Below the pieces are notes generated by a model. It saw only the letters and a program-made list of their open reading frames with translations. It was not told the DNA's origin and did no database searches. The position numbers and the translations under genes are program-made. Shown piece after piece: positions 1 to 12,130 of a stretch of 54,722 nt of DNA. This DNA is from Gnetum montanum. Taxonomy: Eukaryota; Streptophyta; Gnetopsida; Gnetales; Gnetaceae. How positions within the stretch are numbered: position 1 is the stretch's first letter; each line of letters starts with the position of its first letter. The DNA lies in contig MNCI01007974.1 in the NCBI GenBank assembly GCA_015680685.1, positions 190,001 through 244,722 of the forward strand, read 5' to 3'.

Positions 1-551
1 TAAGGAATGCTTTGAACTCCCATTCTAGTCTTTTTTTTGTGTTTTATATTTTTATATTTCTGGTTGGGAACCACATCATGAAAAAAAATTTAGCTTCTAG
101 TTATTGATCGACAATGAAATGGTGGGAAATCCATGAGAACATGCATGCACCCATGAGGATAGGCAAGTACAAAGAGCATCAAATCCCCTTGAAGTCACAT
201 CCTTGTCTATTCATTTAATCCTTCCCAAGTTTGGAAACTACTAAGGTCACAAATTTTCTAAAAGTTTCATTAAGGAAGGGACCACATATTTCCAAAAAAA
301 GGAATGCCATAGAGTTTGTGGATGGATGGATGACATGGACACACTACCTATTATCATGAAAAAGAAACGATGTCTTAGTCATCAATACCAAAATTCAAAG
401 ATAGAATCCAAACATTAGTGATTAAAGAACATTATAGTACAAACAACCATCATTCAACAGCTACAGTTGCACTTAGTCCTAATAGCAATAAAGAAAAAAA
501 ATCAAATCAAATCAAAAAATCAGAAAAGCATAAAAGAAATCCAAACTAAAT
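1..551 (-). mobile_element. Non-coding 3' internal fragment of an older Athila/Tat-type element
   Basis: No coding sequence. The stretch is closely similar, base for base over most of its length, to 20735-21285, the non-coding block that follows integrase in this family. It lies on the minus strand and is interrupted at 551/552 by the LTR of a younger element; its other half resumes at 19028. Recognisable landmarks are the repeated ggatggatggatga tract near 320 and the ccccttgaagtcac motif near 190, both present in every family member in this window. No open frame, promoter or structured RNA is evident. Confidence 0.8.
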
Positions 552-1359
552 TGATGACTGGTGAGGTACCCCTACACCCAACCATATGAATCACAAGCAT
601 TCATGCATGATCTGGTTCACTTCCGTGGATGGGACTAGTTGTGCATCTAAATTGTTATGCTCTGATCATAGTTCGTTGTCTTTCCACTTGGACTAGTGGT
701 AGCTTTGTCACGTATGGTCTAGTCCAAAGTGAGGCATATGATGATGTCGTCTAAACCTATACTACTCCTAATGATGATAAAGAGATTAATTAATTAAGCT
801 AACAAACAATGAAAAATAAGATCTAAACTAGCATATGTGCAATGAGTATCCATCCCTAATCTTCCGTACACACCTTGGACTTCGTATAAGTACTGTTGGG
901 ATTGCCAAGCATATGTCACTAGCTTTGCCAAATAATACACTATTGGGTTACCAAGTAATTACACTTAAGTTCTTGTGATTAAGTTGTACTCATTTTTCTT
1001 AATGATAGGAATAGTAAATAGCAATAAATAGAAACATTAACAAAAGAAAATAGTAAATAATTAAACAATTAAATAAATAATAAATATAAGTGGATGTTGC
1101 AATGATGGAGGTAATCTTGATCTTTATTTCCAATCATGTAACATGTCCAAGTACATCACACTTGAATAAGGATGTCATACAATCACAAACATCATACTTC
1201 AAGCATGCACCGGGAATAACAAAACTTGAAATTATAAACCTAAGAAAACCTATCAAAAACTAATAATAAAAACTATTTCCCAACCATGCATCCAAGTGTT
1301 GTATTTATAGGCTAGCACGGAGGAGAGGATATTAGGGTTGACATGATCATGACTCATCA
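552..1359 (-). repeat. Y1 3' LTR
   Basis: An 808-bp LTR, TG...CA bounded, with ends matching the family consensus (TGATGAG at the 5' end, CATCA at the 3' end, with the near-terminal block complementary to ggggtacct). On the minus strand it starts with a U3 of only about 50 bp before a TATA box CCTATAAATAC at 1301-1311. The adjoining internal sequence (1360-1400) retains the conserved gatgagttttcat block that ends in the polypurine tract in better-preserved copies. It pairs with 18164-19027 by visible similarity. Confidence 0.85.
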
Positions 1360-1549
1360 TACCATCATGACTAAATGAAAACTCATCATCAAGTTAAACA
1401 AAATGAAGAACAAGTTCTTTACAAAAACTAGTGGGAAGGTATGAAATTATTTATTGACTCAAACAAACAAACAAATGGACTCTTACATGTTGTAGTGATT
1501 TCTTACAAAAATTTGGACACAATATTACAAGACACAAAATCAGGGAAGC

Positions 1550-4281
1550 TCATGTAGCTTCTAGAGGCAGTGGCTCCTCCATTGGTGGCTTCCCTTTGTC
1601 ACCAAGCCTTTAAAACCTATAATGGTTGAGGAGTGTCTATGAATTCTCTTCTTCCATCCTTGGATCCTGTATCATCCAAGCTATTGAACCGATGTGTGTT
1701 GGTGCCGATATGTTCCAAGGGCATGGTAGCTATGAAAACATTTTGTTGGACTTTGCATACTAGGCCGCAAACTACTATCACTCCTCTTCCAATGCCCTAG
1801 CCTTTTCTTTGAACTCATGATAATGAGTCTCCTGGCCAAGTCTAAAGTGACATCTTTTTGTCCATGGTCATGAGCTTTAACCACCTAAAGTTCTGAGTTT
1901 GCAACATGGAGTTTCTACAAAGTGGCTTTTCTATCTACAAACTTTTTCTTGTATAATGCATAGGTGGTTGCTACTTGTTTCTCTATATCACTTTTAGGCT
2001 AACCTACAATTAACATGGCAAATTTTGCATATCTAAGGTTAGCTAATGCCATGTATTCTTTTACATCCTTGATCTATAGATCTTTGTTCTTCACTTTCAC
2101 CTAATGGACCAGTGCATAACTATCTAGAATTTGCTACCAATCATCATTCTGTGCTAATATGGACCTAATGTGGCCTTTAGCCATCTAGATTTCTTTTTCA
2201 TTTATCTACTTTTACATGCCTACCTAGTCCCAAAAGTGTTTTTTCAACTTCTTATGCTTGTTGGCCCTATTCTGCCATGCGCTTATTTCAATTGTAGACT
2301 TCTATTGAATGCCACAAACCTCCTCCATTAAGAGGGTTCTATTTCTCCTGGCTAGTTTGTTAATATCCTAGTTGATCCTCATCAATTATTCTCTCAACTG
2401 ATAGACACTTTCTTCCAGAACGTTCTTTTATTTTTCAATGGTGGTTAACCTTGAGTTCTTTGCAGTGAGCTATTTATTCTCCTCCTAAGTGGAAGTTAGT
2501 GCCTTCTTGTGGGTGTGGGATTGTGCATTAGTAGTAAAAGAATTTTAAACTACCTTATTCTTTTCTTGCTTGGTAGCTTTTTTTTCCTCAATCAACTTGT
2601 TTAGTTGCTATGTTTTGAATAGCTCCAATTGGCCAAGAGCAATAAATTTGGCAAGGTTCTATCTTTAAGCTCTTAGTGCAGCCAGCTCTTGTTGCAGATG
2701 TTGCACTTCCACTTCTGCGTGTTCTACCCTAACCGTAGCCATGACCAACTTTTCCTTGGTGGAGATGAGATCTAATTGTGCTGTAGTGACATCATTGGGG
2801 ATGTCAAATAGGGTGGTCATTACTTGTCCCATCTATAGCAATTAATCTAATATGTCCTCATGATCCGTAGGAGTCATTGAAGTCTTAGCAAGTATTTTTG
2901 CATCTCTAGTTCCCGTCAAATTAACTAGAGGCACAACAGGCACATTGAAAGACTTATTAATGTGATTTATTATCACCTTTGTTGCCCCCACCACATCTTG
3001 ATGTTGCATGACCACTATTGTGGCATCTTCATCTATTTCAAGCATCACTTGGAAGAATGTGGCATTACTAGATATTTGACTTGACCATTGGGATTCTCCT
3101 CTTGATTGCAGTGAGATCTACCCCCTTGTTGAATCTACCGAAACATTGGACTATATGGCATCATTGATGACTTTGAAGAGTTTGGATTCCTCTCTTCTTC
3201 CCCAGCTAAGTGTTTTAGTAATTTTTTATAAATGGCTCATTGCTAGCCTATAGTTTTGTGGTGGTAGATGTGGAACTTGTGGCATGTGATGTTGTTCAGG
3301 CTCTTTCTCTACTTCTTTCTTAGGCTCTACTTCCTTTTCAAGTTATTTCTCTTCATCAAGGTCTTTCCTTAGAGTTGTTGGTTTAGGAAATTTAGCGAAG
3401 GAAGAATTCTAAGCCTTCATGGGGATGTCATTTATATACCCCAAGATTCTAATGCACTTACACAACTTCTAGATGAGGCAAGGGAATGGAAGTGTTGGCT
3501 TTCCTACCTTCTTATTTTCAAATAGCCTTTGAATTTCTATGTAGTATAACTAGGAAAGGTTGGCCATGTATTTACCCATTATTATGGCACTTCCCTCAAC
3601 TGCATACATGGAGATCCTCTTCATCCCTTTTGTTAGGAAGAGGTGATATGTCCCTATCTTGAAATAGGTCATCTCCTGCAAAGTCAATTCATGATATGTT
3701 TTGTCATCCTTACCATGCGCCTAATTCAACCATAGTTTTCTAGTGTTGAGGTTAGATATTGTAGATAGATGGGCTATCTTAGCCCCCTCATTTAGTAGAT
3801 TAAGAGCTTTGGTAATTTCTTTAACCAAGAATGAAACATTAACTCCACAAATGTTGACAATGGTGCCTTCCTCTTTGTTGTGCTAGAATTGATATGTTTC
3901 TCCAAGATATCACTGACCATTTTCTGAAAAAATTAGCCACAAGGGTAACACCTCAAGTTACATCCAAACTAATTTAGAAGCAAATGCCATGAATGGGCAA
4001 AATTTCATCTCCACGATGACCATGGTCAACACGGATTTTTCTTGAATGACTTCAAGGCATTCCGTAGACAACATGAGGTGTTGTCCCTACATAGGAACTT
4101 GGGGTTCTATGGCCTCTCCTTGGACCACCTACCTAGTAATAGAAGCCTCTTGATGGATGCTAAATAATTGGGCTTCCTGCTCCTTGTGCTTTGCAAGCTC
4201 ACCTTGATGGTCCCTACCATCCCTTAAGTGTTTGGCTGCTCCTTGCAAAGATCCTCAATGTGCTCCTCTTTTTGGGAACAT
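1550..4281 (-). pseudogene. Decayed long 3' ORF (plant-transposon-like domain plus coiled coil), copy 1
   Basis: About 910 codons. The start ATG (4281-4279) directly follows an acceptor-like ttgtag. Open blocks at 4281, 3048 and 1884 share one frame despite many in-frame stops; one frameshift near 1690 precedes the ending shared with the second copy (50255-53056). The N-terminal third contains YLGETYQF, HNKEEGT and LPFPCLI motifs and resembles the domain known as 'putative plant transposon protein' (I think PF20167). The middle has a conserved HQDVVGA...VVPLV block at about residues 410-450. The C-terminal half is rich in Lys, Glu, Leu and Gln, as in a long coiled coil. No signal peptide or membrane segment is visible, so it does not look like an envelope protein although it sits at the env position. 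The molecular role is unknown. Confidence 0.7.
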
Positions 4282-4581
4282 CTACAACCAAGCAAAGATT
4301 GGGTGTTACTAATTTTTTTTTTATCATCAAAAAGTTTATACCTTACTCATTACCTTAGTTTCCTTAGGCTCTTTAGTTCATATGATTGCAAAGTTAGAAA
4401 AATTATCAAAGAAATGCCCAAAAAGTATTTATCTTCTTTTATAACCTTACATGGTTGATTCCTTTTTCCATATGTGTGGATTATAATGATGGTTATTGTC
4501 CCTTGGATGGAGAAATTAACATTTGTAGCATTAATGCAATTTATTGTTCATTATAACACTTAATATTTCTAACACTCTTAC
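4282..4581 (-). other. Candidate leader intron of the 3' ORF, copy 1
   Basis: On the minus strand a donor-like gGTAAGAG begins at 4581 and a pyrimidine-rich acceptor ggttgtag ends at 4282, immediately before the ORF's ATG. The 300-bp length agrees with the equivalent intervals at 53057-53316 (260 bp) and 19445-19733 (289 bp). Splicing is inferred from sequence only. Confidence 0.5.
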
Positions 4582-6071
4582 CCTTATAATATCCTCTAGG
4601 AGATAGAAAATTTTGAAAAATTGGCACACGTTTCTCATGCAAGTACCCCTCCATGACTACCTTGAACACTTCAAGTTCAGATAGGATCAGACAGCATGGA
4701 AATCAAAGTCATAAAGAGCCAAATAATGCAAGTAGAAGGTGGTTGCATAGAGCTCTTAGTTGTGAGAGAAACTTTGAAGAACTCCCCTAGCTACAAATGA
4801 TGAAAATGGAGTTTGGATATCATAGGGATCATATAGATAGGTTTTGTAAGTCCCAATATTGGGTATTTGATGTTGAGGTTGACCCAATATTAAGTAGTCT
4901 ATATTGAGGTCCAAGACCCTACATTAAAAGGGGTAACTAAGCATAGAAAACAAAACTATATAATTGTTTGGAATATTTAAGAGTAGGTCCATAGTTCTGT
5001 GATAAGTAAGAAATCAAATGAAGGCACCTAAAAGTGATAGAAGAGGGAGTTATCGACATTTAAAGCTTTGGAAGATACAAGGAAAAGGGTATTAAATCAA
5101 TGTTATGAAATGGATCAATTACATGATAAGGGAAACTACAAATTTTAACAATTAAGTGCTTGGAAGGTGGAGAATGATGTGGTTGTGTCAAACAAGTTCA
5201 AGTCAGAAAATTTACAAAAGTGGGTTCTTCCCAAAGTAGGCTCTAGGCTATGATGCCCTTGTGTAACCACACCTAAAAATGTTTGTAGGTATTAAAAGGG
5301 TTGAATGAAATGCATACCATAAAAATTTACATTAAAACCATCAATTTGAGACAAAAACTCTATGTTACATAAAACCACAAGTTAGGATCATATGAACAAT
5401 GAGATGAGATGGACTGTAGAAAGGATTACAAAATTTGGGACATAAGGTATCTTACCATAGGCACAATGAATCCTTATGTAGTATTAATGATTAAATAACC
5501 ATTAGCCCTTCATTCCAAAATTCAAACCACATTTTAGTGACATTACATCATTTCATCACTTCAACTAACAACTATAAGACTATCATAGTTACAAGGAGTA
5601 ACATCACTTGGCGTTTTGTCCAAGGAAGGAGCTTATTTATGGCATGCATGTTTTGTTGTTGTTTTTTTTTCTTTTGGCTCTAAGAAGTTGCCAACCTTCA
5701 GGCATGGCTACATGTCTTTCTAGTGGCATCCTCAAGAATTTACTTAGCGTCATTTTATGTGAATCTTACTTCCATTTCTTGTTAGATCTATGAGGATATA
5801 ATTACAACCAAAGTAACATGATATAACATACAAAAGCGGCCAAAGAGAATCCACAAATTTCCTTGATGTCACACCCTTCACATTCCCTCATGATTCTTCA
5901 CTTTTTTACTTGAGTACAATGATTATGATTTTATTTTTAGTCTCATGGTGAAAAAGAATGTCATTATGACTAGAGCAAGAACTTCTTATTAATGGAATGA
6001 GTGGATGGATGATGTGGTCTCACTATCCGAATAATCAATCCCTCATGACTCTACAACATAGAGAAAATCTC
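4582..6071 (-). other. Y1 non-coding internal region between gag and the 3' ORF
   Basis: No coding capacity supported. It corresponds to 53317-54722 and, more distantly, to 19734-21290. Shared landmarks include the aagtgggttcttcccaaagtaggc block near 5218 and the ggatggatgatgtggtct tract near 6003. On the minus strand this is the spacer between the end of gag and the candidate internal promoter. Its 5' end is lost at the junction with X1 (6071/6073), where roughly 270 bp present in Y2 (48535-48800) is missing. Confidence 0.6.
4820..4915 (-). promoter_or_regulatory. Candidate internal promoter for the 3' ORF, copy 1 (decayed)
   Basis: On the minus strand, repeated near-palindromic CCAATATTGGGTA-type motifs (4855-4905) are followed by an AT-rich CTATCTATAT box at 4831-4840, about 250 bp before the candidate splice donor. 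The layout copies that of the LTR promoters (palindrome array, then TATA). The clearer copies are at 53575-53650 and 19881-19889. This TATA is degenerate. Confidence 0.35.
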
Positions 6072-6072
6072 N
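6072..6072. other. Ambiguous base exactly at an element junction
   Basis: A single n separates Y1 non-coding sequence (up to 6071) from the truncated 5' LTR of X1 (from 6073). The coincidence with a breakpoint suggests a join or unresolved repeat in the assembly, or a real deletion with a miscalled base. Confidence 0.9.
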
Positions 6073-6696
6073 TCCATGTGCCCGCAATAGGAGTCTCAAA
6101 GTGAATAGATCTTTATTCAAGCAAATTTTTACTTGAGCACACATTTGTGTATGGAAATAAAGATGAACTTTCTGATAAACCTTGTAGTGCATGGACTAAG
6201 CTAAATAGGACTTAATTAATGTTAAATGTTTAAATTCTTTATTAGTTAATTAAATCTCTCTCAACCTTTAACTCCTAGTTAAGTGTATTCAGTACGACCA
6301 CTTCAAGCACATGTGTTACACTTGGTAATCCCAGTAATGAATAGTGGTTGGTAATCCCAGCAGCGTTGCATCATTTCAAGGTGTGAAATGGAAAGTGGGA
6401 ACAGATACTGAGGCTAGGATGATTAGAACATAGCTAATGAAGTTAGTCACTTAGTCTCTTCACCCTTTCCCTCATTAGCATAGGTGATAAAAGAGAAAAG
6501 ATGTAAAAATCACATACCTCGAACTCACTTAACCATACAATTGTGACAAATACAAGTGAGTTTGGGAGGACAATGATTGATTAACCTTAAGTGTTCCATA
6601 AGGCATGTAAGCACTTAGTCTGCAGAGTTTGATTGGATCGTGCATGTAATGCTTATATTTGTATGGTTGAGTGTAGGGGTACCTTGCCACTCATCA
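6073..6696 (+). repeat. X1 5' LTR, missing its U3 and TATA
   Basis: Aligns with 12312-12933 of the 3' LTR at nearly the same length (624 versus 622 bp). It keeps the polyadenylation-type AATAAA near 6155, a doubled TTGGTAATCCCAG motif (6322-6334 and 6348-6360) and the terminal gggtaccttgccactcatca. Promoter sequences equivalent to 12131-12311 are absent. Confidence 0.85.
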
Positions 6697-6697
6697 T

Positions 6698-6716
6698 TGG
6701 TGTCGTTGCTGGGGAC
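6698..6716 (+). other. Primer-binding site (tRNA-Asp type), X1
   Basis: tggtgtcgttgctggggac lies one base after the LTR end. It differs from the complement of the plant tRNA-Asp 3' end (tggcgccgttgccgggga) only by C-to-T changes, as expected of a methylated, decaying element. Confidence 0.85.
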
Positions 6717-6843
6717 TAAGCTTTTTTTTGTGCTAGGTAGAACATAGGAAATCATCCACATCGTTGGGAAGCTTAAATGAACCCTTAGGGTTAATCAGAA
6801 GAAAAATTAAACAACAGTCAATCAGCACACCAAATAAGAGACA

Positions 6844-9827
6844 ATGTCTTCTTCTTCTCATAAAAGCACTTCACCACCTAGGGATAACACAAGAGACAGT
6901 CGGTGGCACCATATACATAACCAAGAACTGCTAGTTCCTCAACAGTATCGAGTAGTATATACTCATCACGATGAGTATATACCCAATTTTACCTTTATCC
7001 TCCACCAAGATGAACAACTGTGTTGGCGAGACCTACAAGGTAACATTGTGTTACCCCCAGATCATGCAATCCCTAACATGCTCCTTCATGCTCTTGCATA
7101 GATAGACACATCATAGCTATACGCTAAATATGTTGCATGTGATTACAACACAAGGGATTACCATCCCACAGTGGCGCAACATCAATGGGATGCACAGCAA
7201 GAGAGTTACCACACACTGTTGAAGGGAAAAGGACCCCATAATGCTTCACTTGTCATAAGAGAAATTAAGGGCAGTGAACCTATTTCAATAGGTTCTCCAC
7301 AAAATGATGTTCCCCCTCCTAACGACAGTGAGGAGGTGGCGTATCAGAACATTCACTCCATGATACACAACCTTGGTTTTGATTTCCATGAGCACTAAGT
7401 GTTCAATGAGGGAACACAAACAAATGATAAGTATGGGCAGTCTGATCATCATCACGATCGGGGCCATAGACACCAAAGAGAAGGTAAGAAACATCATCAT
7501 GATGATGGTTCTCCTTCCTCCTCCCCTTCATCGCATCACTCACCCTTTCCTTCCACATCGGGACATAGTCACAAAGAGCCCAACCGTGAGGATAAGGGTA
7601 AGCATAGTGAGAACCCTCGACGAGAGAGTCAATACAGAGGACAAGGGCACTCTAGGGAATCAAGGCATGGAAGAAGGGAAAGTAGGGAACTACATAGGCA
7701 TCACAAATTCCATGAAAGAAATGACAACAATGAACCCCTACTTGCCACTCGAAGTATGTTAGATATTATAGAGGCTATGAGGATACCTACAAGGCACCAT
7801 AAAGATAGCTAGATCAAGAGACTATACATGAATAATATCCCTTGATTTGAGGGGGGATACAACATCGATCAACAAAACCACTTACAGGCATTTCACGATG
7901 CCTGTTCCTTGCAGAATATCGAAAATGAGTGGCAAAAGTTAAATTTGTTCCCAAGGACACTCATAAAGGAAGCAGAAAGTTGGTACCGGTCCTTAGAACT
8001 AGAATCTATTAGATGATGGAGTACAATGCTAGAACTATTTAATGATAAATATCAAACGTACTCTAGAGTGTCCAACTTGCAGAAATAGATCCAAGGATGG
8101 AAGTAGGGTAATCATGAACCCTTGGATGCTTCCATGGGCCGATATTATGCACTACTACATCATTGCCCGGGCCATGGTTACGCACAACGAGATCAACTTT
8201 GCCACCTCATGGATGGGCTAAGACATGAAACCAGGAGAACCCTTAGAACATATGCCCAAGGGAGATTATCTAACCTTAGGTCCCATGAAGTTCATAGACT
8301 ATTGGAGCAAGTAACTAAGGAAGAAGGAGAGCTATGTAAGAGAGAAAGCGCAGAAGAATATAACCATGATCCTTCCCTCCAAAAGAGGGGAGTAAGATTC
8401 TGTGAGGAGGAGGATGAGTCACCACTTGAAGAGTTAGTGAGTAGGAAAACCTTGGCTCTTCAGAAATTAACAACAAAAGTGTTAGCTAAGGTAGATCAAA
8501 TGTGGGACTCCCTAGATAGTAGATTTAAAACTGTTTTAAAAATCGTAGAAGAGTTTAGGAAGCGAAGTAGTTACCATGATAAAAAAAGAAGAGGGATTTG
8601 GACCATGTACATAACAAAGGTAAGGGTAAAATGACTATCACTGAAGACGTTGTAGATTTAGATATAGACAATGACGATGGATGTGAAATATGCCAATATG
8701 ACCATCCTAAGGGATGTTGCCCAATAATCTCACATCTGCAAGAGTCTAGGGTATATGCACTCAACCCAAGACTTAACAAACGATAAGCACCCCGTCGATT
8801 ACCTTATCCCCAAGGTAACCCAAGGCAGTTCCACCAACCCTTAACGTATTATCCAGCACAACCTATTAAGCAACACCAGCAATGGCAATACCCACATTCA
8901 TGGTGGATGCCATTGCCAAGGCAACAATACCCTTACCAGCAACTAGATCCATATGGCTATTACATGTAGTAGCCAATCTCTCCACATGACTCTGTTGGTC
9001 GTGTGACACCACCATGTCACTACCAAGCTTAGGAGTACTATAGGACTCTTTCTTCTAGGAGAGACATACCACACGCATTCCATCCTCTGAATTCATCCGC
9101 AACGCTCACACCAATAGCTCCACTACCACTTGCTCCAACGATGCAAGGGGAACTCCCCACTCAACCGTATCAACGCACTGCTATGAGAGCTGTAAACCTT
9201 CAATTTGCTACTAGTTTTGAAAACCATACAAAGAGAAGATCTTTCTTCAAAACCAAAATCCCAAACAAGCTCTCACAACCACAAGTGGTTGAGCCTCTAA
9301 ACACTCCTCTATCAATTTAAGCTTTGGAGCTCCCTTCAAATCAATAATAGAGCTCAAAGCACACAGTTATGTTAACACATATCGTTACTAACTAGATCAA
9401 GGTAGGCCACCTTCCTAGGAAATTCTCTGATCCTGGAAGCCCCTTGATTTATCTCCAAGTCACTAGGAATGAACCTCGTCAAGCTCTTCTAGACTCAGGT
9501 TCTAGAGTTAACTTGATATCGCAAGAAAAGTGTAAAGCCTAGAACTTGCCTCCACTAAAGAAGAGAAATATTAGCTTAGAGATGGCTGACCAATCCATCA
9601 CTGTTCCTTTGGGATAGGTTGAGGATATTGTTACCACTATGTGTGGATGGTCATACCCAGCTGATTTCCTAGTGATCCAAGTAAATAATGACAAAGGGGA
9701 CTTCCCAATAATAATGGGAAGGGCATGGCTTAGCACCGTGAACGCATGTCTAGGAATCCATGATCTTTCCTTAGAAATATCTAAGGAAAACACTTATGGG
9801 AAGATCGAGAAGAAGAAAGTTCCATGA
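6844..9827 (+). pseudogene. X1 gag-protease polyprotein (decayed)
   Basis: From ATG 6844 one frame runs to about 8597 with a few stops, then one frameshift; the rest (8598-9827) is a single frame covering the gag C-terminus and protease. Order: N-terminal block with DEYIPNFTFILHQ; a His/Ser/Arg-rich disordered stretch (about 7440-7720); the retrotransposon gag core (about 7850-8360, motifs NEWQKL, ESWYRSLE, HHCPGHGY, RRTLRTYAQGRL); a short zinc-knuckle-like CEICQYDHPKGCC (near 8684); a Pro/Gln/Tyr-rich tail; and an aspartic protease with the catalytic ALLDSG motif intact near 9490 and FPIIMGRAWL near 9702. Gag would form the particle and protease would process it. The start was chosen as the first ATG of the frame after the primer site, matching X2. 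Confidence 0.85.
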
Positions 9828-12130
9828 ATCACATACAGTGATACCGAGGGTGATAGCGTATAGGAGCATTCAACATGTCCTGCATGCAACTGGTATGCCC
9901 AAGATGTTAACATACAAAAGTGCCTATATGTAGCAACCACACAACAAGAGAACACCTAGTGGTTGATAGCTAATTAAGAGAGAAACCCACCAATATGCAT
10001 GAAACTAACTAGGGAACCAACTTGCGCCCATGAAGAAAGCATGGATTCACTGGAGTAAGAGTGTCACCAACTTCCAACCCTTAATCTAAAACCACCAATC
10101 GAGGGAAGCTGGAAACTCTTAGAAAATCCAAATGAGTACTTCGATATGAGAATACTAGTCTGTGTGCAATTGACCAACCCTTATCATGAACCTAGAATAG
10201 TCTATGCACATAGCACATTTGAGAGATGATGATCTTGCTCACCATTTTAGAATTCTCCCTTCCAATTTAGTCATGGAGGAGATGTCCACCTATGTTGATC
10301 ATTTGAGGCCCTCAGTTTCTTTTTAAGTTTTTTTTTTACACATTTTTTGTTTTACAAATTTCTTTAACTTTTCTTGTTTTTTTTTTACAACATCGTTTAT
10401 ATTTTTTTCATTTCTTTGTGTGTTTGTTTATTTTTTTTGATTCATCACGTAATAAGTGCTCCAATGGTGGTATGAATTGTATTTCATTGATTGCTAATGT
10501 TTGGTTTTTACCTTTAAGTTATGATGTTGATACTAAGGTATGGTTCTTTTGATATAGTAGGCAATCAGTCCGCTTCATCCATACATCCATAAAATTCTAT
10601 GGTCTCTCTTGGCTTGGAACTGTACAATCCCTTTCCCAATAATAATAACTAGCAACAAATTGGTGACTGGGCATTTCTCAAACTAAGGAAGGACTCAAGG
10701 ATTGAAAAGGATGTGACTTCAAGGGGACTTGATGTACTTGTGTTGGCCATTCTATTGGGTGCCTGGATGTTTTCTTCTTGATTTTTCTTACTATTCCGAC
10801 ATTTCTTCATTTTTAGGAAGCTAAGCCAATTAAAATAAAAATAACAAAGTCTTTGCATGGTGTGGTTCTCACATATAAACACAAAAAAAAAAGTGAGAAT
10901 TCAAAGCACACTTCTTAGACAAAATAAGCAATTGGGCTACAGGCACTGGTTATGGAACTAAAATAAAAATGTTCCCTCTAACTAAGGCCCTTCCTCACTT
11001 CCTATTTCCTCTTTCATTTCATCGGAATGGTGGTGACTCTTTTGTGGAGACATTCTGCGAAGTCACTGGATGTGGTTTATTTGAGGTTGGATTTGGAATG
11101 AGATCTACTAAGTCACATTAACCATGAAATACACAAAAGGTTGTACACCACCCTATTCTTGAGATTCTGTTCCATTCTCTTCTTTCCATCATTCTTTCTC
11201 CATTTTTCACCTCATTGCCGGTTGTATCAGTAGTCTATATTTTGGTTGATGCATTGTTTTCCTTTTGGTAAATTCTTGTGGTTAAGAATTTAACTCTTTT
11301 TCCAAACGACATTCCTAGAGCCTACAGACTCTCTGAATGTGGGTTTGTCAAGGCATTAAGGGTAGGAACCTACTTTGGGGAGGATCCACTAGAATTCCTC
11401 TTTGGTGCATCAATTAATTTCTTTCTCTTAAATATTTTTGCAATCAAGCTTATTTTTTTCATTTTCATCTTGACATCCATTTCATCGATGTTACAATTGT
11501 CTCTTTTTCTCCATCTTTCTTATTCCTTTTATTTCTCCATTCTATCACTACCGGAGGTTTGCTCTCAGTCATGGGGGTCCTGACCCAGTTTTTTGAATTT
11601 TCTCCTAACCCCTACACCTTCGGTAGTCACCAATATTATATCTCCAAAATTTGCAATTAGCCATACTACAACTCAGCCAATGGACCTTTCACCGAAGCAA
11701 GGTATCAACTGCATTGTGATTCATTTACCCTTGCTAATATAAGACTGTGTTGTGTGTGCATATGGCAATCATACAACAACAGATTGGACCTGGAGGGAAC
11801 ACTTGGAATGGATCGGTGCTGAAGTAGTTATGCAAGGAACAAGATTGATGGCGCACTTACGGATGGACAATGAAAGGTGCAATCTTGGCGTTGGCAGTAA
11901 AAAAACTTCTTTCTCTCTCTCTTTCTCTCTTAACTTCCAAATAAGGCCTAATGTCAAATGTATAAAGTGTTCACTTTTTTTTGTGAACACCAGTTTTGTC
12001 ATGTTATGTAATGATGATCCATTCACATATCATCCCATTCACCATTAGTTCCATTCAAGTAAATAATCTCATACCTTCCCAATATTTTGTAAGGAACTCA
12101 AGGATGAGTTTTTATTCAATCATGGGATTA
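9828..12130 (+). other. X1 non-coding region after protease
   Basis: About 2.3 kb without a supported gene, collinear with 37154-39314 of X2. It holds T-rich tracts near 10320-10440, the family block with catccatacatcca near 10580, a CT-rich tract near 11905-11935, the short ATG ORF at 11762, and the degenerate polypurine tract catgggatta directly before the 3' LTR. Open frames here are short, unconserved between X1 and X2, and not called. Confidence 0.7.
11762..11827 (+). pseudogene. Remnant start of the 3' ORF in X1
   Basis: ATG followed by 20 further codons and a stop (begins MAIIQQQIG). The same start occurs in X2 at 38932 (MAIIQQQNG), in both cases after a pyrimidine/GT-rich run; X2 keeps an acceptor-like gtgtgtgcag where X1 has gcat. 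It occupies the position of the long 3' ORF of Y elements but is cut to about 20 codons, so X elements appear to be deletion derivatives or ancestors lacking that protein. Confidence 0.45.

Noticed and set aside
4228-4458. Plus-strand 76-codon ORF
   Set aside because: Antisense to the 3' ORF start and leader intron; not conserved in the other copy.
5833-5848. 16-bp acaaaagcggccaaag shared with about 22231-22246
   Set aside because: Flanking sequence does not align; too short to claim homology.
11278-11583. Plus-strand 101-codon ORF in X1
   Set aside because: Hydrophobic low-complexity translation of T-rich non-coding DNA; the frame is broken in X2.
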